Origin: Holophagales bacterium | Lineage (GTDB): Bacteria > Acidobacteriota > Thermoanaerobaculia > Multivoradales > Multivoraceae | Assembly: GCA_009837885.1 (NCBI GenBank) | Contig: VXSP01000030.1 | Coordinates: 124,001 to 188,000 of the forward strand | Direction: 5' to 3' | Length of the DNA: 64,000 nucleotides | In this document: positions 27,079 to 35,269 of the stretch, piece by piece | Position numbering within the stretch: the first letter of the stretch is position 1 | How the letters are laid out: every line of letters starts with the position of its first letter | The notes under the pieces: model-generated | Told to the model about the DNA's origin: nothing | Seen by the model: the letters and a program-made list of their open reading frames with translations, nothing else | The model's database searches: none | Program-made: the position numbers and the translations under genes

Positions 27079-28422
27079 ATGAGAAAGCGCTCTGTACCGT
27101 TCCTGTTCGCGTTGCCGGCACTCCTGGCCGCCCTGCCCGCCGCGGCCCAGGACGAACCCCACGTCTTCCGCGGCGCCCGGCTGCTGCCGATCGCAGCAGA
27201 GCCGATCGACGACGGCGTCCTGATCGTCCAGGACGGCAGGATCACGGAGGTCGGCGGACCCGACACGCGCACGCCCCGCGGCGCCGTCGAGCACGACGTC
27301 AGCGGCAAGGTGCTGATGCCCGGGCTCGTCGACACCCACTCGCACATCGGCTCGGTCTCCGGCGGCGACCGCTCCTCACCGCTGCATCCCGACGTGCGCA
27401 ATCTGGACTCGATCGACATCGCCTCCGACAGCATCTGGCGCGCCCGCGCCGGCGGCATCACGACGGTCAACATGATGTCGGGGTCGGGCCACCTCATGTC
27501 CGGGCAAACCGTCTACGTCAAGCTCCGCGACGGCGCCCGAACGATCGAGGACTGGCTCTTCTGCGACGATCCGCTCACGGGTATCTGTGGCGGCCTCAAG
27601 ATGGCGAACGGCACGAACTCCATCGGCCAGCCGCCCTTCCCCGGCACCCGCGCCAAGTCCGCGGCCCTGGTCCGCAACCTCTACCACGAGGCCGTCGAGT
27701 ACCGCGACAGGATGGCCGCCGCCGAGGCGGACGAGGACGAAGAGAACGGCGGCGAGCCCGCGCGGCGCGACCTGCGGATGGAGGCCCTGGTCGAGGTGCT
27801 CGACGGCAGGAGGATCGTCCAGCACCACACCCACCGCCACAACGACATCGCCACCGTCCTGCGGCTCAAGGAGGAGTTCGGATTCCGGGTCGTCGCCCAG
27901 CACGGGACCGAGTCCTGGAAGGTCGCCGAGGAACTCGCAGCCGCGGACGTGCCGGTGTCCATCACCTGGATCGACACGCCGGGCGGCAAGGAAGAGACGA
28001 TGGGCTGGAACATGGAGATGGGAGCGATCCTGGAGCGGGCAGGCGTCGACGTCAGCTTCAACACGGACGACTCGGTGACCGATTCGCGCCTCCTCGCCCG
28101 GGGCGCCGCGATCGCGGTGCGCTACGGCATGTCGCGCGAGAAGGCGATCGAGGGGCTGACCCTCGCCCCGGCGCGGGCGCTCGGGCTCGAGGATCGCGTC
28201 GGTTCGCTGGAGGTGGGCAAGGACGCCGACTTCGTCATCCTCTCCGGCGACCCGCTCAGCGTCTACACGAAGGTCGAACAGACCTGGGTCGAGGGGACGA
28301 TGATCTACGACCGGGCGAACCCGGACCACCGCAAGTACGCCGTCGGCGGCTACAAGGTCTACACGACGACCGCCCACGAAGACGAGATGATGCGCCAGTT
28401 GCTGGAGAGGGAGTCGCATTGA
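27079..28422 (+). CDS. Exported metal-dependent amidohydrolase
   Basis: A 447-residue imidazolonepropionase-type amidohydrolase with a signal peptide (residues 1-22, ending AAAQ). Metal ligands are visible: G-L-V-D-T-H-S-H-I-G (HxH), the HHTHRHND and AQHGTES histidines, and F-N-T-D-D-S with the catalytic Asp. The C-terminal A-R-A-L-G-L, VGSLEVGKDADFVILSGDPL segment closes the composite beta-sandwich. The insert HPDVRNLDSIDIASD after the HxH strand and the Asp/Glu-rich stretch (AAEADEDEENGG) are typical of exported acidobacterial members. GAGGAA precedes the ATG. The next gene overlaps its stop by four bases and is a degenerate paralogue. Probably periplasmic; substrate unknown. Confidence 0.9.
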   Translation: MRKRSVPFLFALPALLAALPAAAQDEPHVFRGARLLPIAAEPIDDGVLIVQDGRITEVGGPDTRTPRGAVEHDVSGKVLMPGLVDTHSHIGSVSGGDRSSPLHPDVRNLDSIDIASDSIWRARAGGITTVNMMSGSGHLMSGQTVYVKLRDGARTIEDWLFCDDPLTGICGGLKMANGTNSIGQPPFPGTRAKSAALVRNLYHEAVEYRDRMAAAEADEDEENGGEPARRDLRMEALVEVLDGRRIVQHHTHRHNDIATVLRLKEEFGFRVVAQHGTESWKVAEELAAADVPVSITWIDTPGGKEETMGWNMEMGAILERAGVDVSFNTDDSVTDSRLLARGAAIAVRYGMSREKAIEGLTLAPARALGLEDRVGSLEVGKDADFVILSGDPLSVYTKVEQTWVEGTMIYDRANPDHRKYAVGGYKVYTTTAHEDEMMRQLLERESH

Positions 28423-29699
28423 AGAACGAAACAGCCCTCGCCGCCCTGCTCGTCGCCGCGACGACGGGCTCCGCAGTCGCCCAGGTCGCGGTCCGTGCCG
28501 GCACCCTCCACACCGTGTCCGGCGCGCCGATCGAGAACGCCGTCGTCATCGCCGGCGCCGACGGCAAGATCGAATGGGTCGGCCCGGCGGCCGAGGCGGA
28601 CATTCCGGACGGCGTGGACATCCTCGAAGCCGCCGTCGTCACGCCCGGACTCGTCGACGCCCGCTCGGTCGTCGGCCTCTCCGGCGCCCTGAACAGCAAC
28701 GTCGGCCCGGTGCGGGATCAGGACCAGCTCGAGCGGTCGTCGCCGCTCCAGCCCGATCTGCGGGCGATCGACGCCTACGACGCGAACGAGACCCTGGTCG
28801 AGTGGGTCCGCTCCTACGGCGTCACGACGCTCCACACCGGCCACGGCCCGGGGGCCCTGGTCAGCGGCCAGACGATGATCGCGAAGACCAGGGGCCGCAA
28901 CGTCGAACAGGCCACCCTGATGCCGGTGCGGATGCTGGCGGCGACGCTCGGCAACGCGGTGTCCTCGAACTTCCAGTCGCCGGGGACGTCGGCCAAGGGC
29001 ATGGCGATGCTCCGGTCCGCCCTTCACGGCGCCCAGGCCTACCTCGACCAGGTCCGCAAGGCGGAGGAGGCCGGCGGCGACGGGAACGGAGGAGACAGCG
29101 GTGACGGCGAGGAGGACGGCGACGCGAAGCCGTCACCCCAGCCGCCGCCCAGGGACCTCTCCAAGGAAGCACTCGGCCAGGTGCTCGACGGCGAACTTTC
29201 CCTGCTGGTCACCGCGAACACCGTGGCCGAGATGGCCTCGGCGCTCCGCCTGCAGCAGGAGTTCGGGTTCGACCTCGTGCTCGACAGCGCCGCCGAGTCC
29301 TACCTGCTGCTCGAGGAGATCCGCGAGGCCGGCGTGCCGGTCCTGCTCCACCCGACGATGAGCAGGGTCCGCAACGGCTCCTACGAGACCGCCGCACAGC
29401 TCGCCGACGCCGGTATCCCGTTCGCCATCCAGACCGGTTTCGAGGGCTACGTGCCCAAGACCCGCGTCCTGCTCTGGGAAGCGGCCATCGCCGCCGCCAA
29501 CGGCCTCGGCATGGAACGGGCGCTTGAGGCAATCACGCTGAGCCCGGCCCGCATTCTCGGCATCGACGACCGCGTCGGCTCGATCGAGGTCGGCAAGGAC
29601 GCCGACCTCGCCCTCTTCGACGGCGACCCGTTCGAGTACACGAGCCACATCTGTGGCGTGATCATCGAGTCGGAGGTGATGTCGGCGGAGTGCCGCTAA
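28419..29699 (+). CDS. Amidohydrolase paralogue without metal ligands (probable pseudoenzyme)
   Basis: A 426-residue signal-peptide-bearing protein (TTG start overlapping the previous stop) with the same fold and landmarks as its neighbour: V-T-P-G-L-V-D, VSGQTMIAKTRG, LSPARILGIDDRVGSIEVG. At each metal position the ligand is gone: HxH is replaced by A-R-S-V, the HHTHRH motif by T-A-N-T-V, AQHGTES by L-D-S-A-A-E-S, and N-T-D-D by Q-T-G-F. The frame is intact and the sequence otherwise well conserved, so this looks like a maintained non-catalytic partner, possibly of a heteromer with the preceding enzyme, and not a decaying gene. An acidic/Pro-rich loop (GDGNGGDSGDGEEDG) marks the insertion also seen in the active copy. 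Confidence 0.88.
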   Translation: MKNETALAALLVAATTGSAVAQVAVRAGTLHTVSGAPIENAVVIAGADGKIEWVGPAAEADIPDGVDILEAAVVTPGLVDARSVVGLSGALNSNVGPVRDQDQLERSSPLQPDLRAIDAYDANETLVEWVRSYGVTTLHTGHGPGALVSGQTMIAKTRGRNVEQATLMPVRMLAATLGNAVSSNFQSPGTSAKGMAMLRSALHGAQAYLDQVRKAEEAGGDGNGGDSGDGEEDGDAKPSPQPPPRDLSKEALGQVLDGELSLLVTANTVAEMASALRLQQEFGFDLVLDSAAESYLLLEEIREAGVPVLLHPTMSRVRNGSYETAAQLADAGIPFAIQTGFEGYVPKTRVLLWEAAIAAANGLGMERALEAITLSPARILGIDDRVGSIEVGKDADLALFDGDPFEYTSHICGVIIESEVMSAECR

Positions 29700-29755
29700 C
29701 CGACTCCGGACGGGTGCACATCGGCAAGGGCCGCTTACACGAGAAGGACCTCCAC

Positions 29756-30472
29756 ATGACGCGCTGGACCGAAGCAAGACTTGGCGGCTTTTCGCTGCTG
29801 TTTGGAACGGTGGCGGTGGCTGTCGGCTACGCGTTCTCACCAGGCCGCGGCATGGTGGACACCGTCCCCAGCACAAGCTTGGCGGACCTGACGCTGGCGA
29901 TGGCGCGCAACGCCACCCTGTCCTACACCGTGGCGGTCGTCCTCGTCCTGGGCGCCCTGCTCATGCTGAACGGCATCGTGACGTTGCGGAGGTACACCGC
30001 CCCCGTGCCGCGGCTTGGCCTGCTCGGGATGGCGGTCGGCGCGTTCCTCCAGATGGTGATGCGAGGTTTCGACTACATGCTGATCGGCATGGGCGAGGCG
30101 GCGCTGGGGCCCGACCCGACGGAGTCGGCGCAATGGCTGGAGTCGGCGCTGGGCATGCAGCGCACGGTATGGGGTCTGCACTTCACGGGCAGCGTAGCCG
30201 GCTATGCGGGGATGGCGATTCTGGCCTTCGGCCTCATCTCCCGACCGGAGCCGCTGCGCCTGCCGTCGGTGGTGAACGGCATCGTCGCGCTGCTGGCCCT
30301 GGGGTCGCTGGCGTTGTTCATCGCCGCATGGCATTCGAACACGCTGGAACTGAGACTCGCTCCGGTGTTCGGGTTGATGTCCGCCAGCGGCATCGTCTAC
30401 ATGGGCCTCCTGGGGTGGCGGTTGGCGGTATCCGGGGCAGGTGAGGACGCCAGAGAGTCGAGTATCGGCTAG
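29756..30472 (+). CDS. Multi-helix membrane protein of unknown function
   Basis: A 238-residue hydrophobic protein with about seven predicted helices: LLFGTVAVAVGYAF, YTVAVVLVLGALLML, LGLLGMAVGAFLQMVM, FTGSVAGYAGMAILAFGLI, NGIVALLALGSLALFIA and FGLMSASGIVYMGLLGW. I recognise no family motif. The ATG at 29756 follows AAGGA seven bases upstream; the upstream extension lacks hydrophobic character. It lies 56 bp after the amidohydrolase pair on the same strand. Confidence 0.7.
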   Translation: MTRWTEARLGGFSLLFGTVAVAVGYAFSPGRGMVDTVPSTSLADLTLAMARNATLSYTVAVVLVLGALLMLNGIVTLRRYTAPVPRLGLLGMAVGAFLQMVMRGFDYMLIGMGEAALGPDPTESAQWLESALGMQRTVWGLHFTGSVAGYAGMAILAFGLISRPEPLRLPSVVNGIVALLALGSLALFIAAWHSNTLELRLAPVFGLMSASGIVYMGLLGWRLAVSGAGEDARESSIG

Positions 30473-30606
30473 ACCATTGCCGGTTTGCGACGCAAATCGG
30501 CGAGTACTTCGCGCATTGCCGGGGCCTTTGAACGGCGATGCTCTCTACAGTTGAACCGGTTTCGGTGCTCGCCCCCGCGAGCGACGGCCTGTGGAAGAGT
30601 CTCGGC

Positions 30607-31272
30607 ATGACAGCAGCCGCCACGCCACCGTTTTCGATCACAGCCGGGATCCTGTCCCTGGTGGAGCAGATCGGCGAAGCGATTGGCCGAGCCGAAGCTG
30701 CCGTTCCCGGGCTGGACTTCCGGCTGCGCCGGGAGGCTCGCGTTCGCACGGTTCACGGTTCCGTCGCCATCGAGGGCAACGCGCTGTCGGAGGAACAGGT
30801 CTCGGCGATCCTGGACGGCAACGGGCGCCTGGGCCGCCTCTGGCAGACGCTGATCCTCACTCGCTGGAAGCCGCTGTTCTCTCACGTCCCGTTCGAGAGC
30901 GTCGTGCGCGCCCGTCAGAGCGATTACTACGAGGCGATCGAACGGAGCTCCGGGGCGGGCGATAGCACGTTCTTCATCCGCTTCATGCTGGAAGCCATCC
31001 TCGATGCCGTGCGGGAGGGCTCCCCCCAGGAAACCCCCCATGTTTCCCCCCAAGTCAACCGGCTTCTGCGGGTGTTAGATGGGGAGATGTCGAGGCGCGA
31101 GGTACTGGAGGCGCTGGGCCTGCGTGATCGAAAGTGGCTGCGACAGGCGTATCTGGGGCCTGCACTGAAGGACGGTCTGATCGAGATGGCCCGGCCCGAG
31201 ACTCCCAGCGCAAGGAACCAGCGTTACCGCCTGACGCCGGCTGGCCGGCGCCGGCGCGGCCGGACTCCTTAG
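30607..31272 (+). pseudogene. Fic-family protein with the catalytic core deleted
   Basis: The N-terminal part (TPPFSITAGILSLVEQIGEA, then VRTVHGSVAIEGNALSEEQV) is the start of a Fic protein and includes the inhibitory S-x-A-I-E-G-N motif. It then reads AILDG directly into NGRLGRLWQTLIL. In normal family members about 110 residues lie between these points, including the HPFxDGNG His and the flap. The rest (ARQSDYYEAIERS, GDSTFFIRFMLEAI and a C-terminal winged-helix region) is normal. The deletion is in frame, near 30811-30826, apparently between two D-G sites, so the product cannot AMPylate. ATG at 30607 matches the family start; 30538 is possible. The stop overlaps the convergent pseudogene. 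Confidence 0.8.
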
Positions 31273-32040
31273 TGCCGGGGAAAATCCGGCAGCCCGCGTT
31301 CGAGCCACACGCCCGCCTGCATCACGCGATCGATCTGCCGGGTGTTGCGGATGTCCGCCAGGGGATCGGCGGTGAGCAGAACCAGGTCCGCGGCCATGCC
31401 CTCGGCGACCGAGCCGAAGTCGGGGTCGTCGGTGACTTCAGTGGCCGCGGCCGCGCCGGCGGCGGCCAGGGCTTCGAGCGGCGTCAAGCCGGCGTCCTCG
31501 ACGAGGGTCTCCAGTTCATGGTGCGTGCCCCAGCCGTAGGCGATGTTGCCGGCGCCGCTGTCGGAGCCGACGGTGATCACGACTCCGGCTTCGTCCATGC
31601 GGCGGACGAACTTCGTCACGTAGTCGTAGGCGACGCGACGCCTGGCGGTCGACTCGCTTTCCAGCATCGCTGCCCGGTTCTCGGGATCGAGCAGTCTCTC
31701 GAACGCCGCCGGCTGGATGCCGGCTCAGGAACTTGCCCGTGGCGTCGACGACTTCTCCGCCATCGGGCACCGGCACGTCGTCGCGCGAGCCGACATGTTC
31801 GATCCGGTCGCCGCGGACGATGACGACGGCGTCCTCGACCGGCGGTGCGCCGCTGCCGTCGATCAGGGTGGCGCCGGCGATCGTGATGGTGCCGGCGCCG
31901 TCGATGGCGGGTTTGCCGGGGGCGCAGGCAGCGAGGGCGACCGCGAGTGCGAAGGAGATCGCGAGGAGCCGGAACGGAACCGGATGCCGGCCAGACGGCC
32001 GGCGCACCCAGTGGTTGAACCCCGTGTCCGGTCCAATCAC
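31269..32040 (-). pseudogene. Amidohydrolase remnant, internally deleted and frameshifted
   Basis: The first part (GTG at 32040, overlapping the upstream stop as GTGA) carries a lipoprotein-type signal ending LAAC, then ITIAGATLIDGSGAPPVEDA and GGEVVDATGKFL, the N-terminal sandwich of an amidohydrolase. At about 31721-31728 it should continue into P-G-L-I-D-x-H-x-H but instead jumps, out of frame, into the C-terminal part (QPAAFERLLDPENRAAMLES, VVITVGSDSGAGN, GMAADLVLLTADPL). Roughly 200 residues with the HxH, Lys and His ligands are missing, and a TGA occurs at the joint in the second frame. The product would be inactive. The signal-peptide region includes a copy of the dispersed repeat. Confidence 0.8.
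31979..32013 (+). repeat. Dispersed GC-palindromic repeat, copy D (short)
   Basis: CCGGATGCCGGCCAGACGGC followed by CGGCGCACCCAGTGG: the 3' half of the family. It lies inside the start of the amidohydrolase remnant, where it encodes R-R-P-S-G-R-H-P ahead of the signal peptide. Confidence 0.7.
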
Positions 32041-33107
32041 TCGATGAACACTTCGGCGAGCGCGATCCCGCTCTCACCGGCCACCGCGTAGAGCAGGAAG
32101 ACGCGGCCGTCCTCCTCGTAGATCGCGGGATCGCGCAACTGGTTCACCTTGCCGTAGGCGGTACTGCGGACGGACGGTTCGAGGGGCGCGTCGGCGCCCT
32201 CCCAGTCGCGTTCCGGACGCAACACCTCGACCGGTTCGGACTCGGTCCACCCCATCCAGTCGCCGGACAGGTCGATGCTGCTCAGAAGGATCCGTTCCGG
32301 CGCCTCGCCGACCTGCGTCCAGAACACCCACAACGTGTCGCCGCGGAGCAGCACGGCCGAATGGCGCATGTCCGGGTTGAACAGCAGCGGGCCCTCTTCG
32401 AAGTCGGTGAAGCCATCGGTCGAGCGGTAGAACTGGCCGGGCATGGCGAGCGAGTAGGTCAACCCGCCGTAGTGGAAGATCCGCATGTAGGTGCGGCCCA
32501 GCGACTGGGGCTGAGCCTCGAAGTCGATGCCGTCGGTCGAAGTGGCGACCCGCGATATCTGCCTGCCCACGTCCTCGAGGCCGTGGAAGTACATGACGAT
32601 CCGCTGGTTCTCATCGTCGACGTGCACGTCGGGCGACGCGATGTGGGTCGCCGTGATCTCCTTCTGGACGTCGTGGGAGAGCTTCAGGCCGCGGCGCTCC
32701 TCCCACTCGGCGACCATCTCGGGCGTCACCTCCGGAGGCTCGACCAGGAAGTGGGAGTGCTCGATCTGCAGGCTGCCCGGCACGTGGATCGACCACGGCC
32801 CGAGAAGGTCGTCGGCGTAGGCGAGGCGGATGTAGTGACCCTTGTGGTCGGCGAAGTAGAGGTAGTACCTGCCGAGCGGGTCGGAGACCCAGTCCGGCAC
32901 GCGGATCAGTGACGGTCCCTGGATGTTCTCGCCGATGCTCGGGTCAAGTTCCGGGCCGATGATGGGCGCGTCGAGGAGCCGTTCGACACGGACGGATGGC
33001 GCGGCGTCGGCCGGCGGGTCGGCGTCGGAGACCGCTTCGGTGTCGGGTGCGCCGGTGCAGGCCAGGGCGGCGAGGGACAGGGCCACCAGGAGCGACCCCG
33101 CTCTCAT
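32037..33107 (-). CDS. Lipoprotein with five-bladed glycosidase-like propeller
   Basis: A 356-residue predicted lipoprotein (MRAGSLLVALSLAALAC, lipobox L-A-C). After an acidic linker it shows repeated W/Y-rich blade motifs: NIQGPSLIRVPDWV, GRYYLYFADHKGHYIRLAYA, HIASPDVHVDDENQRIVMYF, RIFHYGGLTYSLAMP, QLRDPAIYEEDGRVFLLYAV. The D-P-A/S-P-D-V pattern recalls GH43/GH32-type propellers, but I do not see a convincing acid/base set, so it may bind or hydrolyse a glycan. The stop overlaps the start of the downstream amidohydrolase remnant. Cell-envelope location. Confidence 0.75.
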   Translation of the reverse strand: MRAGSLLVALSLAALACTGAPDTEAVSDADPPADAAPSVRVERLLDAPIIGPELDPSIGENIQGPSLIRVPDWVSDPLGRYYLYFADHKGHYIRLAYADDLLGPWSIHVPGSLQIEHSHFLVEPPEVTPEMVAEWEERRGLKLSHDVQKEITATHIASPDVHVDDENQRIVMYFHGLEDVGRQISRVATSTDGIDFEAQPQSLGRTYMRIFHYGGLTYSLAMPGQFYRSTDGFTDFEEGPLLFNPDMRHSAVLLRGDTLWVFWTQVGEAPERILLSSIDLSGDWMGWTESEPVEVLRPERDWEGADAPLEPSVRSTAYGKVNQLRDPAIYEEDGRVFLLYAVAGESGIALAEVFIE

Positions 33108-33160
33108 CGGCTGATCGGAAGGGTTGAGGACTTCATCGCCTTCTATGCTAGTGGCACTCG

Positions 33161-33220
33161 GGCTCGCCGCTTCGCGGCATCGCCCGGATGCCGGCGGGGA
33201 CGCCGGCGCACCCAGTGGGT
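33161..33220 (+). repeat. Dispersed GC-palindromic repeat, copy E
   Basis: GCTCGCCGCTTCGCGGCATC, then CGGATGCCGGCGGGGACGCC and GGCGCACCCAGTGGG. Nearly identical to copy H (43904); both sit directly upstream of a PQQ-type dehydrogenase gene on the same strand. Confidence 0.75.
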
Positions 33221-33227
33221 ACCGCCG

Positions 33228-35249
33228 TTGCGCTCTCCACTTCTCTACTGCACACCCAAGGCCATCGTTTCGGGCGAACGGGTCACCGGTTGGGCAATCG
33301 CCTTGGCGATCCTCGGCGTACTCGTCCTGTGTACGGCCGCCCATGCACAATACGGCGCCGCGGACGGGGAGTGGCGCGATCACGGCGGCGACGACGGGTT
33401 CACGCGCTACACGGCGCTCGAGCAGATCGACGGCTCGAACTTCGGCCGGCTCGAGCCGGCGTGGAAGTGGGATTCCGCCGATTCGCGCATCGAAGCGAAC
33501 TCGCCGTACCGGCGGCAGGTGTTCCGCTCCTCGCCGCTCGTGATCGACGGCCACCTCTACATCCCGACCGAGCTGAGTCAGGTCGCGGCGCTCGACGCCG
33601 CGACCGGCGAGGAACTCTGGGTTTACGACCCGAAGAGCTACGAGCGCGGCAAGCCGGCGCAGAACAACTACTACACGCGCGGCCTCGAGTACTGGAGCGA
33701 CGGCGAGCAGGAACGCCTGTTCATCGCCACGATCGGCAAGCAGCTCATCTCGATCGACCCCGCCACCGGGCTGCCCGACCGCGGCTTTGGCGAGGACGGA
33801 GTGGTCGAGCTGTCCCGCAACCTCGGCCGCGAGAACATCGTGCTCCGCAACATCAGCCACGGCCAGCCGGTGATCGTCGTCGGGGACACGATCGTCGTCG
33901 GCTCGCGCATCTACGACTTCCCGCTCCAGAACAACAACCCGCCCGGCCACGTGCGCGGCTACGACGTGCGGACCGGCGAGTTCAAGTGGCGCTTCCACAC
34001 GATCCCCCAGGAGGGCGAGGAGTTCGTCGAGACCTGGGAGAACGACTCGTGGAGGATCACGGGCAACGCAAACGTGTGGGCGCCGATGACCGCCGACCAG
34101 GAGCTGGGCTACGTCTACCTGGCGACGAGCACGCCGACCAGCGACTACTACGGCGGGCGCCGGCACGGCGACAACGTGTACTCGGAGAGCCTGATCTGCG
34201 TCGACGCCGCGACCGGTGAGCGGGTCTGGCACTTCCAGACGGTCCACCACGGCGTCTGGGACTACGACATCGCCTCGGCGCCGAACCTGATCGACATCGT
34301 CGTCGAGGGCAAGCTGATCAAGGCGGTGGCCCAAGTGTCGAAGACCGCGTTCACCTACGTCTTCGACCGCGCGACCGGCGAGCCGGTGTGGCCGATCGAG
34401 GAGCGGCCCGTTCCCTGGGAAAGCACGGTCCCGGGCGAGAAGCTGGCGAAGACCCAGCCGTTCCCGACGAAGCCGCCGGCGTTCGACCGCCAGGGAGTCA
34501 GCGAGGACGACCTGATCGACTTCACGCCGGAGCTGCGGGCCGAGGCGCTCGAACTCGCAGAGAAGTTCATCCTCGGGCCGATGTTCATGCCCCTGATCCG
34601 CCGCGGCGAGGGCGGCAAGGAGGCGATCCTCGCCGTGCCCGGCGCGGGCGGCGGGGCCAACCATCCGGGGGCCGCGGCCGACCCGGAGACCGGGATGCTC
34701 TACGTGCAGTCCTCGACCCGGCCCTCGGGGATGGCACTGGTCGAGCCCGACGGAGCGCGGAGCTTCTGGCCCTATGTCCTCGACCGCGTGTCGACGGCCG
34801 GGCCGCGCGGCCTGCCGCTGCTCAAGCCGCCGTACCGCCGCATCACGGCCATCGATCTGAACCGGGGCGACATCGCCTGGCAGGTGCCGCTCGGCGACGG
34901 ACCGCGCAACCATCCCGCGATTCGCCACCTGAACCTGGGGCCGCTGGGCGGACGCTCGTCGAGCGCGGTGACGGAGGGCGGCATCCTGGTCACGAAGACG
35001 CTGGTCGTCACCCATGCCGCCCGCTTCGCGGTCTACAACGATCGCTCGACCGTGCTCGGCAGCTCGCTCCAGGCCTACGACAAGTTCACCGGCGAGCTGC
35101 TGGCCGAGGTGCTCACCGAGCGCGCGCTGCACGGCGCTCCGGTCAGCTATGTGCAGGACGGGCGGCAGTACATCGCCGTCACCGGCGGCGGCATGACCGA
35201 GCCGGCGGAGCTCATCGCTTTCGCCCTGCCGGAGAGCGAGGCTCCTTAG
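33228..35249 (+). CDS. PQQ-dependent dehydrogenase, glucose-dehydrogenase type
   Basis: A 673-residue exported quinoprotein with an eight-bladed propeller. The signal segment is WAIALAILGVLVLCTAAHAQ. Tryptophan-docking repeats are visible (AALDAATGEELWVYD, LISIDPATGLPDRGFGEDG, ICVDAATGERVWHFQT, VFDRATGEPVWPIEERPV, AIDLNRGDIAWQVPLGDG), together with HHGVWDYDIASAPNLID and the C-terminal SYVQDGRQYIAVTGGG. It oxidises an alcohol, sugar or aldehyde in the periplasm and feeds electrons to quinone or cytochrome. There is no ATG; TTG at 33228 is used. The exported gene 20 bp downstream is likely co-transcribed. Confidence 0.9.
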   Translation: MRSPLLYCTPKAIVSGERVTGWAIALAILGVLVLCTAAHAQYGAADGEWRDHGGDDGFTRYTALEQIDGSNFGRLEPAWKWDSADSRIEANSPYRRQVFRSSPLVIDGHLYIPTELSQVAALDAATGEELWVYDPKSYERGKPAQNNYYTRGLEYWSDGEQERLFIATIGKQLISIDPATGLPDRGFGEDGVVELSRNLGRENIVLRNISHGQPVIVVGDTIVVGSRIYDFPLQNNNPPGHVRGYDVRTGEFKWRFHTIPQEGEEFVETWENDSWRITGNANVWAPMTADQELGYVYLATSTPTSDYYGGRRHGDNVYSESLICVDAATGERVWHFQTVHHGVWDYDIASAPNLIDIVVEGKLIKAVAQVSKTAFTYVFDRATGEPVWPIEERPVPWESTVPGEKLAKTQPFPTKPPAFDRQGVSEDDLIDFTPELRAEALELAEKFILGPMFMPLIRRGEGGKEAILAVPGAGGGANHPGAAADPETGMLYVQSSTRPSGMALVEPDGARSFWPYVLDRVSTAGPRGLPLLKPPYRRITAIDLNRGDIAWQVPLGDGPRNHPAIRHLNLGPLGGRSSSAVTEGGILVTKTLVVTHAARFAVYNDRSTVLGSSLQAYDKFTGELLAEVLTERALHGAPVSYVQDGRQYIAVTGGGMTEPAELIAFALPESEAP

Positions 35250-35269
35250 AGCAACAGGGGGAACAGCCG

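Noticed and set aside
33108..35132. An upstream extension (minus strand) of the propeller lipoprotein gene.
   Set aside because: It runs antisense through the PQQ dehydrogenase; the lipoprotein signal at 33107 marks the true start.
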